DNA from: Verrucomicrobiota bacterium
GTDB lineage: Bacteria; Verrucomicrobiota; Verrucomicrobiia; Methylacidiphilales; Verrucolacustridaceae
Length of the DNA: 19,110 nucleotides
NCBI GenBank assembly: GCA_010025475.1
Contig: RGTE01000009.1
Span: 1-19,110, forward strand
Direction: 5' to 3'
In this document: piece by piece, positions 7,498 through 14,182 of the stretch
Numbering within the stretch: the first letter of the stretch is position 1
Layout of the letters: each line of letters starts with the position of its first letter
Made by a program: the position numbers and the translations under genes
Notes under the pieces: generated by a model
The model's input: only the letters and a program-made list of their open reading frames with translations
Told to the model about the DNA's origin: nothing
Databases searched by the model: none

Positions 7498-8837
7498 AAG
7501 ACGGCGGGCTCGTCCGGGGGCCCCTCCTGAACGCGTTCCTGTTTCAGGTTTTCAACACCAGCTCCTTCTATCTGGTCATGGGACTGCCCATGATGCTCTA
7601 CTTCAAGAAGCTGGGTGCCTCCGCCACGGTGTTGGGGGTACTGGCCTCCCTGGCCGCCCTTCTTAACATTTTCCAGATTCCGGCGGCACGGTTCGTCGAG
7701 AAGGTGGGGTACCGCAACTTTGTGCTGCGGGGGTGGACCTCGCGTAGTGTGCTGATCGCCGGACTGGTGTTGGTCGCTGCCTTGCCCCTGCCGATCGACA
7801 ACTTTTCCCGCCAAGCCTTAATGCTGTTTTTTTTATTTCTCTTCAACACGATGCGCGGGATTTCCCTCAGCGGGTACCTCCCCTGGATCAGCGCCATCGT
7901 GCCGGAGCAGGTCCGGGGACGATTTCTTTCCCTGGACCAGGCGGCTTCCCAGTCCGCCCTGTTGCTGACGGTGGCGTTAACCGCCTGGTATCTGAATCAC
8001 ACGGACGAGGCTTCTTCTTTCGGGCTGTTGTTCGGGGCCAGCCTGGTGTTGGCCTTGGCTTCCCTGATATTTTTGAAAAAAATCCCCGATGCACCCACCC
8101 AGGGCCCGGCCAGTTCTGAGGCCGTGCCATGGAAGGAGATGCTGCAATATCCCCCGTTTCGCCAACTGATCGCTTTTCACGCCACCATGATGCTGGCGAT
8201 GGCGGGTGGGGGTTTGTTCTTCGTGCCTTTCGCCCGTGACCAGTTCAAGTGTTCCGATTCCCTTTTTATGGTTCTTCATCTGATGTGGGGCACCGTGTAC
8301 GTGCTGACCGCGTTGCGGGCGGGTCGTTGGCTGGACCGGATGGGGAGCCGTCCGGTCTTGGTCCTGGCGGCGGTGATTTTGGGAATCCATTGGCTTGGGT
8401 GGGGAGCCGTCGCGGCCCATTTGCTGCCCTTCACCTGGGGAACCTTCGTCCTGCAACAGGCGACCGCGGGCATCGGATTGGCCCTGTATAGCAGCGCGCA
8501 TTTGCGGCTGCTGATGGGTACTGTGCCAGCCATGGGGCGGAGCCATTTTTTTGCCCTCTTCAGCGTGGCGGGAAGCCTGACGGCCGGGCTGTCACCGTTG
8601 GGCTGGGGGCTGCTGACGGATACGCTGGCCGGGTTCAGAATCGGCGCGGACATTCAGCTGAACGGGTTTGTGATCCTGTACATCCTTATCGCACTGATCA
8701 TGCTTCCGGCTTTGTTTCTTCTGGGCCGAATTCAGGAAGAAAGGGCAGCCTCCACCGAGGAGTTGATCCGGGAGCTGGTCCTGGAGACCCCTTGGAGATC
8801 CATCACCCGATGGTGGAACCGGAGGCCTTTTGCGTGA
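7494..8837 (+). CDS. MFS-type membrane transporter, substrate unknown
   Basis: A 447-residue polytopic membrane protein with about 11-12 hydrophobic segments. They start around residues 10-36, 43-65 and 82-100 and end near 391-411, with a cytoplasmic linker around 195-220 between two halves. GRWLDRMGSRPVL (277-289) resembles the MFS motif A loop between helices 8 and 9. The first half has GYLPWISAIVPEQVRGRF (127-144), a GYLPW...VP...RG pattern I associate with a group of uncharacterised MFS proteins. The C-terminal tail after 411 is charged and ends in basic and aromatic residues. Nothing in the sequence identifies the substrate. It is joined to lysS by an ATGA overlap and to the following acyltransferase by a GTGA overlap, so the three are likely co-transcribed. 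A run of eight T (7827-7834) lies in a transmembrane segment. Confidence 0.85.
   Translation: MKDGGLVRGPLLNAFLFQVFNTSSFYLVMGLPMMLYFKKLGASATVLGVLASLAALLNIFQIPAARFVEKVGYRNFVLRGWTSRSVLIAGLVLVAALPLPIDNFSRQALMLFFLFLFNTMRGISLSGYLPWISAIVPEQVRGRFLSLDQAASQSALLLTVALTAWYLNHTDEASSFGLLFGASLVLALASLIFLKKIPDAPTQGPASSEAVPWKEMLQYPPFRQLIAFHATMMLAMAGGGLFFVPFARDQFKCSDSLFMVLHLMWGTVYVLTALRAGRWLDRMGSRPVLVLAAVILGIHWLGWGAVAAHLLPFTWGTFVLQQATAGIGLALYSSAHLRLLMGTVPAMGRSHFFALFSVAGSLTAGLSPLGWGLLTDTLAGFRIGADIQLNGFVILYILIALIMLPALFLLGRIQEERAASTEELIRELVLETPWRSITRWWNRRPFA
8821..8825 (+). promoter_or_regulatory. Ribosome binding site deciding the acyltransferase start
   Basis: GGAGG sits 8 bases before the GTG at 8834, which overlaps the MFS stop as GTGA. 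This favours the GTG over the in-frame ATG at 8792. Confidence 0.75.
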
Positions 8838-9475
8838 GAAGGTTTTTCAAACAATCCTTGGCCGAAAGCAGTCCGCCTTTGATCGCGGCGTTAATTCGCG
8901 GCCTTGCGCTCACCTTGCGTTACCAACTGGAGGATCCACTGGGGATTTTGGGCAAGGATCCGGATCAACCGAGAATCTGGGCGTTCTGGCACAACCGGAT
9001 TCTGCTGATGCCGTATCTATATGAACGGCTTTGTCCGGGGCGAAGGATGTTGATGCTGGTGAGCCGGAGTCGCGACGGGGAGTTCATCGCCCGGATCATG
9101 AGCCGGTTTGGAATTGATGGGGCAAGGGGATCGAGCTCGCGGGGCGGCAGCGAGGCGCTGCGTGAGCTTCTTCGGGAATTGGGACGACCCCAGGCCCGGG
9201 ACATCGGAATTACCCCCGATGGACCGCGAGGACCCCGGGCCAAGGTTCAGGATGGAGTGCTGGCGTTGGCCGCAAGCAGCGGACGCCCCATTTATCCAAT
9301 CACAACGCGCTACAGTCGCTTTTGGGAACTGCCCTCATGGGATCGATTTCAAATCCCCTTACCAGGAGCCCTTTGCCGAATCATGGTGGGTCCGCCCATC
9401 TCCGCGCCCAAGAGCCTGGAGACGGCAGAGATGGACCGGGCAAGGAGGGAGCTGGAGAGAGGGCTGGGGGTCTAA
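8834..9475 (+). CDS. DUF374-type lysophospholipid acyltransferase family protein
   Basis: Predicted membrane-associated acyltransferase of the LPLAT superfamily; the DUF374 branch is widespread in Gram-negative bacteria and thought to act on lipid A or phospholipid precursors. Read from GTG 8834 it has 213 residues. FWHNRILLMP (51-60) carries His53 of the HxxxxD-like site; the usual Asp is not at +5, as is normal for DUF374. It is followed by LVSRSRDGEF (75-84), GARGSSSRGGSEALREL (96-112), the glycine-rich ITPDGPRGPRAKVQDGVL (126-143), and SWDRFQIPLPGA (168-179). This is the full DUF374 motif order. A hydrophobic segment at 15-30 may bind membrane. The start overlaps the MFS stop. The gene ends 22 bp from the convergent membrane protein gene. 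Confidence 0.9.
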   Translation: MRRFFKQSLAESSPPLIAALIRGLALTLRYQLEDPLGILGKDPDQPRIWAFWHNRILLMPYLYERLCPGRRMLMLVSRSRDGEFIARIMSRFGIDGARGSSSRGGSEALRELLRELGRPQARDIGITPDGPRGPRAKVQDGVLALAASSGRPIYPITTRYSRFWELPSWDRFQIPLPGALCRIMVGPPISAPKSLETAEMDRARRELERGLGV

Positions 9476-9479
9476 GAAG

Positions 9480-9495
9480 AATTCCGGATTTTTGA
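9480..9495. repeat. AATTCCGGATTT-type motif at the first convergent junction
   Basis: AATTCCGGATTTTTGA lies between the acyltransferase stop and the convergent membrane protein stop. Its first 12 bases differ at one position from the left arm of the perfect palindrome at 11565-11590, which occupies the other convergent junction. Only one arm is recognisable here. Confidence 0.35.
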
Positions 9496-9497
9496 TT

Positions 9498-10046
9498 TTA
9501 ACGTTCTGCATGGGAAGCAGGGGAAGAACGAGCTTCGGTTTTTGGTGCCAAGCTTGTCCGGATGAAAGCTGGGACGGTAAAAGCGGTGGTCAAAGCAGCC
9601 AGCCAAGCCACCAAGGCGAGAAAGCCCGGAACTTTAAAAGTCATTCGTGTCAGGGGTGAGACAACAATGAGCAGGCTGGTGGCCAGGCCGGCGGCAAGAA
9701 GGACGGTGCGAGCAGGCCAGGCCGGTTGGTGTAGTTTTTCGGCAGCCAGGGAGGAGATGGAATCGACGACCGATGTCACGGAGGCAGGAAGCGCGGGCAG
9801 GGCATAAAGCTCCACGGTCGCCGCACCGCCGGCGAGGAGCAAAACACCCAAGACACCCGCCACCAACACCAGACCGGGGCGGCTGTTTTCCGACCCGAAA
9901 AAGCGCAGCAAAAGCCCCAGCACCACGAGAAGGGAAAAGGCCGCGGAGCCCGTCTCCAGCCAAAAACGGGCAGCATCGGGATTGCCGGGCACGAATTCGC
10001 GAAACAGATTCAGGGCGGTCGAGGCAAGGGATTGAAGGCCGTTCAC
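9498..10046 (-). CDS. Unrecognised four-helix membrane protein
   Basis: I do not recognise this family. The frame is open well beyond the likely start because the strand shadows the methyltransferase gene. The first plausible start after the methyltransferase stop is a GTG at 10046, giving 182 residues. The amino-acid pattern is that of a real membrane protein. A short amphipathic N-terminus (1-30) precedes hydrophobic segments at about 32-50, 57-77, 112-131 and 139-161, with a soluble loop between helices 2 and 3 (82-110) and a polar, Ser/Ala-rich tail. No catalytic motif or conserved Cys/His cluster is visible. It lies 32 bp downstream of the methyltransferase on the same strand and is probably co-transcribed. 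The ribosome binding site is not obvious, so the exact start is uncertain. Confidence 0.65.
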   Translation of the reverse strand: MNGLQSLASTALNLFREFVPGNPDAARFWLETGSAAFSLLVVLGLLLRFFGSENSRPGLVLVAGVLGVLLLAGGAATVELYALPALPASVTSVVDSISSLAAEKLHQPAWPARTVLLAAGLATSLLIVVSPLTRMTFKVPGFLALVAWLAALTTAFTVPAFIRTSLAPKTEARSSPASHAER

Positions 10047-10062
10047 GCGCTTTGAAAATCGG

Positions 10063-10076
10063 CCCCTGCGGAGGGG
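10063..10076 (-). other. Small GC hairpin between methyltransferase and membrane protein genes
   Basis: CCCCT (10063-10067) and AGGGG (10072-10076) form a perfect five-base stem with a four-base loop just after the methyltransferase stop. On the minus strand it is followed by GGCCGATTTTC, which has only a weak T-run. It could be a leaky terminator, or an element reducing expression of the downstream gene. Confidence 0.3.
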
Positions 10077-10078
10077 TG

Positions 10079-11002
10079 TCAATCCTCGCGAAACACCCAA
10101 ATCCCCGTGGGCATGCGGATTTCGGGCACTTCCGGCGGGCGCCGGGACGGTTCCAGCCGGGCCTGGATTTCCCTTTCTTGCAAATGCGAGCGAATCCGCC
10201 GCTCCAGTTCCCCGGCTCGGGTGTTGGATTCGTTGATGGAGACCAGAAGGGCGCCGCGGGGGGCCAGAAGTTGGAAACAGGCGGAGAGCATCGAATCCAG
10301 CTCCTTTTCCATGCGAAAAGCGTTTCCGCGACCGCCGTGGGCAAAAGTGGGGGGATCCAGAACGATCGCGGAAAAGGTCTCCCCGCGCCGGACCAGACGA
10401 GGGAGGGCTTTGCGGACGTCCTCTTTCCAAAAACGATGATCTCGATCCTGGAAGCGATTCCGACGGAAGTTTTCGCGACCCCTTTCCAAAGCGCGGGCTG
10501 AGGTATCGATGTTGAGGGAAGTGCCGCCCCCGGCGGCCACGGCGAGACCGAAGGCGCAGGTGTGGGCAAACAGGTTGAGGAGGGAGCCGGGGCGGCGAGC
10601 GAGGAGGAGGGCGCGGTTTTCGCGCTGATCCGGGAACAGGCCTGAGGCTGAGTCCGGGGATAAATCGATGCCGTAACGAAGATGAAGCTCGCGCACTTCG
10701 GTGGTGCTGCCTTGCCCGAAAAGGTGCGTGGATGACTTTTCGCCCTCCACCTGCCAAATGACCTCTTCGGCTTTCCATGGAAAGCCGGGGGGAGGGTTGA
10801 GAAAGTGTTCGTCCAAATCCATCGGGTTCGGGTTGGGCCGGGTGGCGATGGCCCGCAAAGTGGAGCCCCAGCGTTCGATTCGGAGGTGGGGGGCCCAGGC
10901 AGCCAAAAAGGCATCGGTGCCGGTGGATTCGATCCCCCGCCAGATTTTTTCCGCGACCCAGGTGGGGGGAGCGGCGGGCGGTTTGCGAAACGGCAAGGCC
11001 AT
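10079..11002 (-). CDS. Class I SAM-dependent methyltransferase, RlmI-like
   Basis: Predicted methyltransferase of the Methyltrans_SAM family, which includes the 23S rRNA cytosine methyltransferase RlmI; the actual target here is not shown. In the 307 residues, GLFPDQRENR (121-130) is the family's G-x-F-x-DQR-x-NR segment. The SAM-binding motif I is LLNLFAHTCAFGLAVAAGG (141-159), with Asp166 likely binding the ribose. The catalytic-loop motif is VLDPPTFA (214-221). There is no complete N-terminal PUA domain as in E. coli RlmI, so the protein is a shorter variant. The ATG at 11002 is 15 bp from the divergent mcsA-like start, and no Shine-Dalgarno is visible. A four-helix membrane protein gene follows. 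Confidence 0.88.
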   Translation of the reverse strand: MALPFRKPPAAPPTWVAEKIWRGIESTGTDAFLAAWAPHLRIERWGSTLRAIATRPNPNPMDLDEHFLNPPPGFPWKAEEVIWQVEGEKSSTHLFGQGSTTEVRELHLRYGIDLSPDSASGLFPDQRENRALLLARRPGSLLNLFAHTCAFGLAVAAGGGTSLNIDTSARALERGRENFRRNRFQDRDHRFWKEDVRKALPRLVRRGETFSAIVLDPPTFAHGGRGNAFRMEKELDSMLSACFQLLAPRGALLVSINESNTRAGELERRIRSHLQEREIQARLEPSRRPPEVPEIRMPTGIWVFRED

Positions 11003-11017
11003 GGTTAACTAAAGGTT

Positions 11018-11557
11018 ATGGAGTGCACTTTCTGCCCGGGCAACCAGGCGACTTGCCACCTCAGCAAGCTGGTGAACGGCAAGTCGATTGATGTGCACGT
11101 GTGCGAAAAGTGCATCCCGCAGCTCTCCCAAAAGGACCTGGTGGATTTCGACATCTGGGCGGCCGTTTCCAAGCTGGCTGCCAGCAAGGGGAAGGAAGAT
11201 CCGGCTGCCGCGGTGGAGAATGAGATCAAGGAAATTTCGGCCAAAAGCCTGCTGATTCCCGCTCCCACGCCGGCCGCATCCCACCGGTGTCCCAGCTGCG
11301 GGTTTACCTCCGAGGACGTTCGCAAAACCGGTCGGTTGGGGTGCGGGGAATGTTACGGCGTCTTCGCGGAGCTTTTGCAGGACGTTTTGAACGACTGCCA
11401 AAAGGGAACGCGGCATGCCGGCAAGGTTCCCAAAGGCTTCCGCAAACTTCGCAAAAAGAGGCTTCAGGAAGACCTGGCCAGCGCGGTGAAAAAAGAGCAG
11501 TTCGAGGAAGCGGCAAGGTTGCGGGACGAGCTTGGGAAAATCGGGGAAGAGGGCTGA
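11018..11557 (+). CDS. mcsA: McsA-like protein with zinc-binding CXXC motifs and UvrB/UvrC motif
   Basis: In Firmicutes McsA binds metal and activates the protein-arginine kinase McsB, which marks proteins for ClpCP degradation. The 179 residues carry four CXXC pairs: Cys3/Cys6, Cys29/Cys32, Cys91/Cys94 and Cys109/Cys112. TGRLGCGECYGVF (104-116) and HAGKVPKG (133-140) closely resemble McsA. A UVR motif lies at the C-terminus (about 144-176, with EDLASAVKKEQFEEAARLRDE). Only 15 bp separate it from the divergent methyltransferase gene. AAAGG at 11011-11015 is too close to the ATG to be a normal Shine-Dalgarno sequence. mcsB is usually next to mcsA, but the next gene here is accA on the other strand, so the kinase must be elsewhere or absent. 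The symbol is by similarity. Confidence 0.88.
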   Translation: MECTFCPGNQATCHLSKLVNGKSIDVHVCEKCIPQLSQKDLVDFDIWAAVSKLAASKGKEDPAAAVENEIKEISAKSLLIPAPTPAASHRCPSCGFTSEDVRKTGRLGCGECYGVFAELLQDVLNDCQKGTRHAGKVPKGFRKLRKKRLQEDLASAVKKEQFEEAARLRDELGKIGEEG

Positions 11558-11564
11558 GATTTCA

Positions 11565-11590
11565 AATTTCGGATTTTGAAATCCGAAATT
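11565..11590. terminator. Perfect AT-rich palindrome between convergent mcsA-like and accA genes
   Basis: AATTTCGGATTT (11565-11576) is exactly repeated inverted as AAATCCGAAATT (11579-11590), separated by TG. It can form a 10-bp stem with a six-base loop. The plus-strand continuation CAATTTTCC includes a short T-run, so it could act as a bidirectional terminator. The right arm touches the accA stop codon (11590-11592). Similar AATTTCGGATTT palindromes are familiar as dispersed intergenic elements in some bacteria (from memory, unverified), so it may be a repeat rather than just a terminator. Confidence 0.6.
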
Positions 11591-12561
11591 CAATTTTCCA
11601 GGACAGAGCCGATCGAGCGGTAGCGGTCCTGACGGTGTTGCAAAAGTTTTTCCGGGGAGAGGTGGGAGAGCTCCGCGAGATGTTTGGATACTTTTTCCAT
11701 GCACGCACGGACGGTTGTTTCCCAGTCGCGGTGGGCCCCGCCCTCGGGCTCGGGAACGACTTCATCCACCAGCTTGAGCTGCAGCAGATCCTGGGCGGAA
11801 ATCCGCAGCGCCTCAGCGGCCTGCGGGGCAAAGGCCCGGTTTTTCCAGAGGATGCTCGCGCAACCTTCCGGGGAGATGACGGAGTAGTAGGCGTTCTCCA
11901 AAATCAGCACCCGATCGGCCACTCCGATACCGAGCGCGCCGCCGCTTCCGCCCTCGCCGATGACCACCGCCACGATCGGCACGCGGAAGTTGAACATTTC
12001 GCGGATATTCACCGCAATCGCCTCGGCGATGTGGCGCTCTTCACTGGGCACTCCGGGGAACGCTCCGGGTGTATCGATGAAGCTAACCACCGGAAGACCA
12101 AAGCGGTCGGCCAGACGCATCAGACGGAGGGCCTTGCGGTAGCCTTCCGGGTGGGCGCAACCGAAGTTGCGCATGAGGTTTTCCTTGGTGTCCCGACCCT
12201 TTTGGTGGCCAAGGAAAACGACTTTCTGGCCGCCGAGGGTGGCGAATCCCCCGATGAGGGCGTGGTCGTCCCCGAAGGCGCGGTCGCCCCCCAGTTCCAC
12301 CACCTCGGTCGCACCCAACCGAAGGTAATCGAGCAGGTAGGGACGCTGGGGATGGCGGACGATCTGAACCCGCTGCCAGGGACCGAGTTTGCCGTAAATG
12401 TCCCGGCGGGCGTCCTCAAGTTTCTTTTCCAAAGAGGAAATTTCGTCCCCAGCCTCAATTTTCTGCTTCCCGGTAAGCTTGCGCAACTCTTCCAGCCGCT
12501 TTTCGAACTCCACCAGCGGTTTTTCGAACTCCAAAGGAGCAATGGCTTTGCCATCCGGCAT
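11590..12561 (-). CDS. accA: Acetyl-CoA carboxylase carboxyltransferase subunit alpha
   Basis: Alpha half of the carboxyltransferase that moves CO2 from biotin carboxyl carrier protein to acetyl-CoA, making malonyl-CoA for fatty acid synthesis. The 323 residues align throughout with E. coli AccA. The N-terminal helix has LEFEKPLVEFEKRLEEL (10-26). Then come RHPQRPYLLDYLRL (69-82), GHQKGRDTKENLMRNFG (118-134), FIDTPGAFPGVPSEERHIAE (161-180), GEGGSGGALGIGV (202-214) and YSVISPEGCASILWK (226-240). An in-frame TGA lies nine bases upstream of the ATG, so the start cannot be further upstream. The best Shine-Dalgarno sequences upstream serve an overlapping out-of-frame ATG better than this one. accD is about 1.6 kb away on the opposite strand. 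Confidence 0.97.
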   Translation of the reverse strand: MPDGKAIAPLEFEKPLVEFEKRLEELRKLTGKQKIEAGDEISSLEKKLEDARRDIYGKLGPWQRVQIVRHPQRPYLLDYLRLGATEVVELGGDRAFGDDHALIGGFATLGGQKVVFLGHQKGRDTKENLMRNFGCAHPEGYRKALRLMRLADRFGLPVVSFIDTPGAFPGVPSEERHIAEAIAVNIREMFNFRVPIVAVVIGEGGSGGALGIGVADRVLILENAYYSVISPEGCASILWKNRAFAPQAAEALRISAQDLLQLKLVDEVVPEPEGGAHRDWETTVRACMEKVSKHLAELSHLSPEKLLQHRQDRYRSIGSVLEN

Positions 12562-12571
12562 AGGGGGTCAT
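12455..12571 (-). other. Out-of-frame 38-codon upstream ORF overlapping the accA start
   Basis: On the minus strand an ATG at 12571 is preceded by GAAGG (12576-12580, 4 bases away) and GGAGG (12583-12587, 11 bases away). It opens a 38-codon frame, beginning MTPYAGWQSH, that overlaps the first third of accA in a different frame and ends at 12455. The accA ATG at 12561 is 21 bases from GGAGG, too far for normal initiation. Nothing suggests the peptide itself is conserved. If used, it could regulate accA translation; otherwise it is a chance ATG. Confidence 0.3.
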
Positions 12572-12659
12572 CTTACCTTCGCCCTCCTCCCGGGGGCAAA
12601 TGCGCGAATTTTCGGAGAAACGGGTTTTCGGGACTCCCCCGGTGCGACAGAGTGGTGCA
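12562..12659. promoter_or_regulatory. Divergent accA / CPBP-protease intergenic region
   Basis: These 98 bp should hold promoters for both directions. The visible features are a minus-strand purine-rich GGAGGAGGG stretch (12582-12590) and two copies of TTTTCGG (12609-12615 and 12625-12631, 16 bases apart). I cannot identify a convincing -35/-10 pair on either strand. Confidence 0.35.
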
Positions 12660-13517
12660 ATGAACCGCGGATGGAAGGGGATCACCGGATTTCTCGGTCT
12701 TTGGGTTCTTCTGACAGCCCTGCTTTTTCCCGTGGTTCGCTGGGGGGTGGAAGCAACCTTTCCCGGGATGTTCACCTCGCCGAGGATTTTTGGCCGGGTT
12801 CAACTGGGAGTGGCCTTGGGTCTGGGGATGGGACTGCTGTGGTTCTGGAGGGATGTTCCGAAGCGATTCTTTGAAGGTCGGAAGTGGCCGGCCATCGTCT
12901 GGCGGGTGGTCATGTGGGGAATCCTGGGCACCGCGATGGTGGCGCTGGCGGCCTGGATCCAAAGCATCCTCGGGGTGCGCAAATGGGCCGGAGTTCCCGA
13001 TTTCGATCTTTGGGCCGGAGCGCTGGCCACCGGCTTTTTGGTGGCGGTTCTGGAGGAATTTTTCTTCCGGGGAATTTTGGGTCTGGCTTTCTGGAAGGCA
13101 GCGGGACAGAGACCTGTCCCGGTTCTCCTGGGGTTCAATGCGTTGGTTTTTGCGGTCGCCCATTTCCTGCGCCCTCAATCGGATCTGCCTCATGGGATTT
13201 TTTCCGGTTTCGTCGCATGGACAAAATTGGAGCTTTGGGCGGGGCCCGCGGATGTTTGGCGGCTTGCGGGGTTGTTTGTTTCCGGGTTGATTCTGGCCCG
13301 GCTCTCCTGGCAGCAGCAGAGTTTATGGGCAGCCATCGGGATTCATGCCGGTTGGATCACCGGTCTGCGGATCGGTCATGGCTTCTGGTGTGAGGCTTCC
13401 GGGGTTTCGGGGGGATGGTGGGGGCCGTCCCTGGAGTCGGGTCCGATTCCCTTGGTCCTTCTTTTGCTGGTGGCATTTAGCCTCTGGGGGCGACCTGCCC
13501 GTGCGCGTCTGGATTGA
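12660..13517 (+). CDS. CPBP family intramembrane metalloprotease homologue
   Basis: Polytopic membrane protein of the CPBP (CaaX protease and bacteriocin-processing, Abi) family; the substrate is unknown. Read from the ATG at 12660 it has 285 residues and starts with a hydrophobic helix at about 8-26. Hydrophobic segments follow at about 48-63, 80-100, 117-145, 154-170, 198-214 and 262-276. The family motifs are present: EEFFFRG (132-138, with Glu132, Glu133 and Arg137), FAVAH (164-168) and GIHAGW (227-232), giving the predicted metal ligands Glu132, His168 and His229. An in-frame ATG at 12600 would add 20 mostly polar residues; neither ATG has a strong ribosome binding site. I prefer the later one because it begins just before the first helix. 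The 3' end overlaps comF by 17 bp. Confidence 0.88.
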   Translation: MNRGWKGITGFLGLWVLLTALLFPVVRWGVEATFPGMFTSPRIFGRVQLGVALGLGMGLLWFWRDVPKRFFEGRKWPAIVWRVVMWGILGTAMVALAAWIQSILGVRKWAGVPDFDLWAGALATGFLVAVLEEFFFRGILGLAFWKAAGQRPVPVLLGFNALVFAVAHFLRPQSDLPHGIFSGFVAWTKLELWAGPADVWRLAGLFVSGLILARLSWQQQSLWAAIGIHAGWITGLRIGHGFWCEASGVSGGWWGPSLESGPIPLVLLLLVAFSLWGRPARARLD

Positions 13518-14163
13518 AGCCGTCGCGGGCCTGATTTTTCCGGCCGCGCGTCCTCCCCGCCCGTGGCCGCGACTGGAAAGACCGTTTTGCGAGCGCTGCG
13601 CGGAACCGTTTCCCCGTCCTCGGCCCGAGTCCTTCGTCTGCGCCAATTGCGGAAAAAGGAAATGGTCGCTTACCCGTTTGCGGGCGACCTATCTGGAAAA
13701 GGGATCGGTGCGGGAAGCGATCCTTGCCTTCAAATACCGGCGGCAATTTCATCTGCGTCCCTGGTTGGGCCGATGGCTGGAGGATGGGTTCCGTCAGCAT
13801 TATGCGGCGGAGCATTGGGATGCCTTGATTCCGGTCCCCCTGCATCCCGACCGCAGAAGAAAGCGAGGCTTCAACCAGAGTGCGGAAATTGCGCGTTGGC
13901 TGGGCCAACGGGTGGGTTTGACGGTCGTGGAGGCGTTGCGGAGAGTGAAACCGACGGTTCCCCAGGCCCGGTTGAGCCGCGCGGAACGGCTTCGCAATCT
14001 GCGGGGGTCGTTGGCCTTGGTCGGGGGGTTTGACCCCCAAGGAAAGCGGTTGGTAATCTGTGATGACGTGTTCACGACCGGGGCCACCGCGGACGCCTGT
14101 GCGCGGATCCTGCTCCGGGAAGGGGCGAAGGAAGTCGTCGCCCTGACCGTGGCCCGGAGATAA
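13501..14163 (+). CDS. comF: ComF family protein (phosphoribosyltransferase fold)
   Basis: ComF-type protein: an N-terminal zinc finger plus a phosphoribosyltransferase domain. In naturally competent bacteria it takes part in uptake or handling of single-stranded DNA; elsewhere its role is unclear. From the GTG at 13501 it has 220 residues, the usual family size. The Cys-pairs are Cys30/Cys33 and Cys47/Cys50. The core has AILAFKYR (73-80), LIPVPLHPDRRRKRGFNQS (109-127) and the PRPP-binding loop VICDDVFTTGAT (185-196). The start overlaps the end of the CPBP gene, with GGGGG (13486-13490) 10 bases upstream as a possible ribosome binding site. No in-frame ATG gives a better start. accD follows after 19 bp. 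No other competence genes are visible. Confidence 0.92.
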   Translation: MRVWIEAVAGLIFPAARPPRPWPRLERPFCERCAEPFPRPRPESFVCANCGKRKWSLTRLRATYLEKGSVREAILAFKYRRQFHLRPWLGRWLEDGFRQHYAAEHWDALIPVPLHPDRRRKRGFNQSAEIARWLGQRVGLTVVEALRRVKPTVPQARLSRAERLRNLRGSLALVGGFDPQGKRLVICDDVFTTGATADACARILLREGAKEVVALTVARR

Positions 14164-14182
14164 CCCACCCCACCTTCCACCC

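Noticed and set aside
7827..7834. Run of eight T in the MFS gene (with the A8 run in lysS at 7042-7049) as a phase-variation or frameshift site.
   Set aside because: Both frames are intact and the encoded residues (Phe, Lys) fit the local structure, so no slippage is needed.
8792..8833. ATG at 8792 as the acyltransferase start.
   Set aside because: It lacks a good ribosome binding site, whereas GTG 8834 has GGAGG at 8 bases and a GTGA overlap with the upstream stop.
9502..9530. CGTTC/GAACG inverted repeat as a terminator for the membrane protein gene.
   Set aside because: It lies inside the coding sequence and is followed by an A-rich, not T-rich, stretch on the minus strand.
10047..10778. 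N-terminal extension of the four-helix membrane protein into the methyltransferase gene.
   Set aside because: The extension is Arg/Pro/Ser-rich and reads another frame of the methyltransferase; the membrane-protein-like composition starts only at the GTG at 10046.
9634..10914. A second long minus-strand frame overlapping the methyltransferase gene.
   Set aside because: The methyltransferase frame at 10079-11002 carries all the motifs; this one is a shadow with no recognisable pattern.
11287..12663. A 458-codon plus-strand open frame antisense to accA.
   Set aside because: It shadows accA, which is conserved along its full length, and crosses the terminator palindrome between genes.
13345..13500. 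ATG at 13345 as the comF start.
   Set aside because: It would overlap the CPBP gene by about 170 bp, and the added residues have no ComF similarity.
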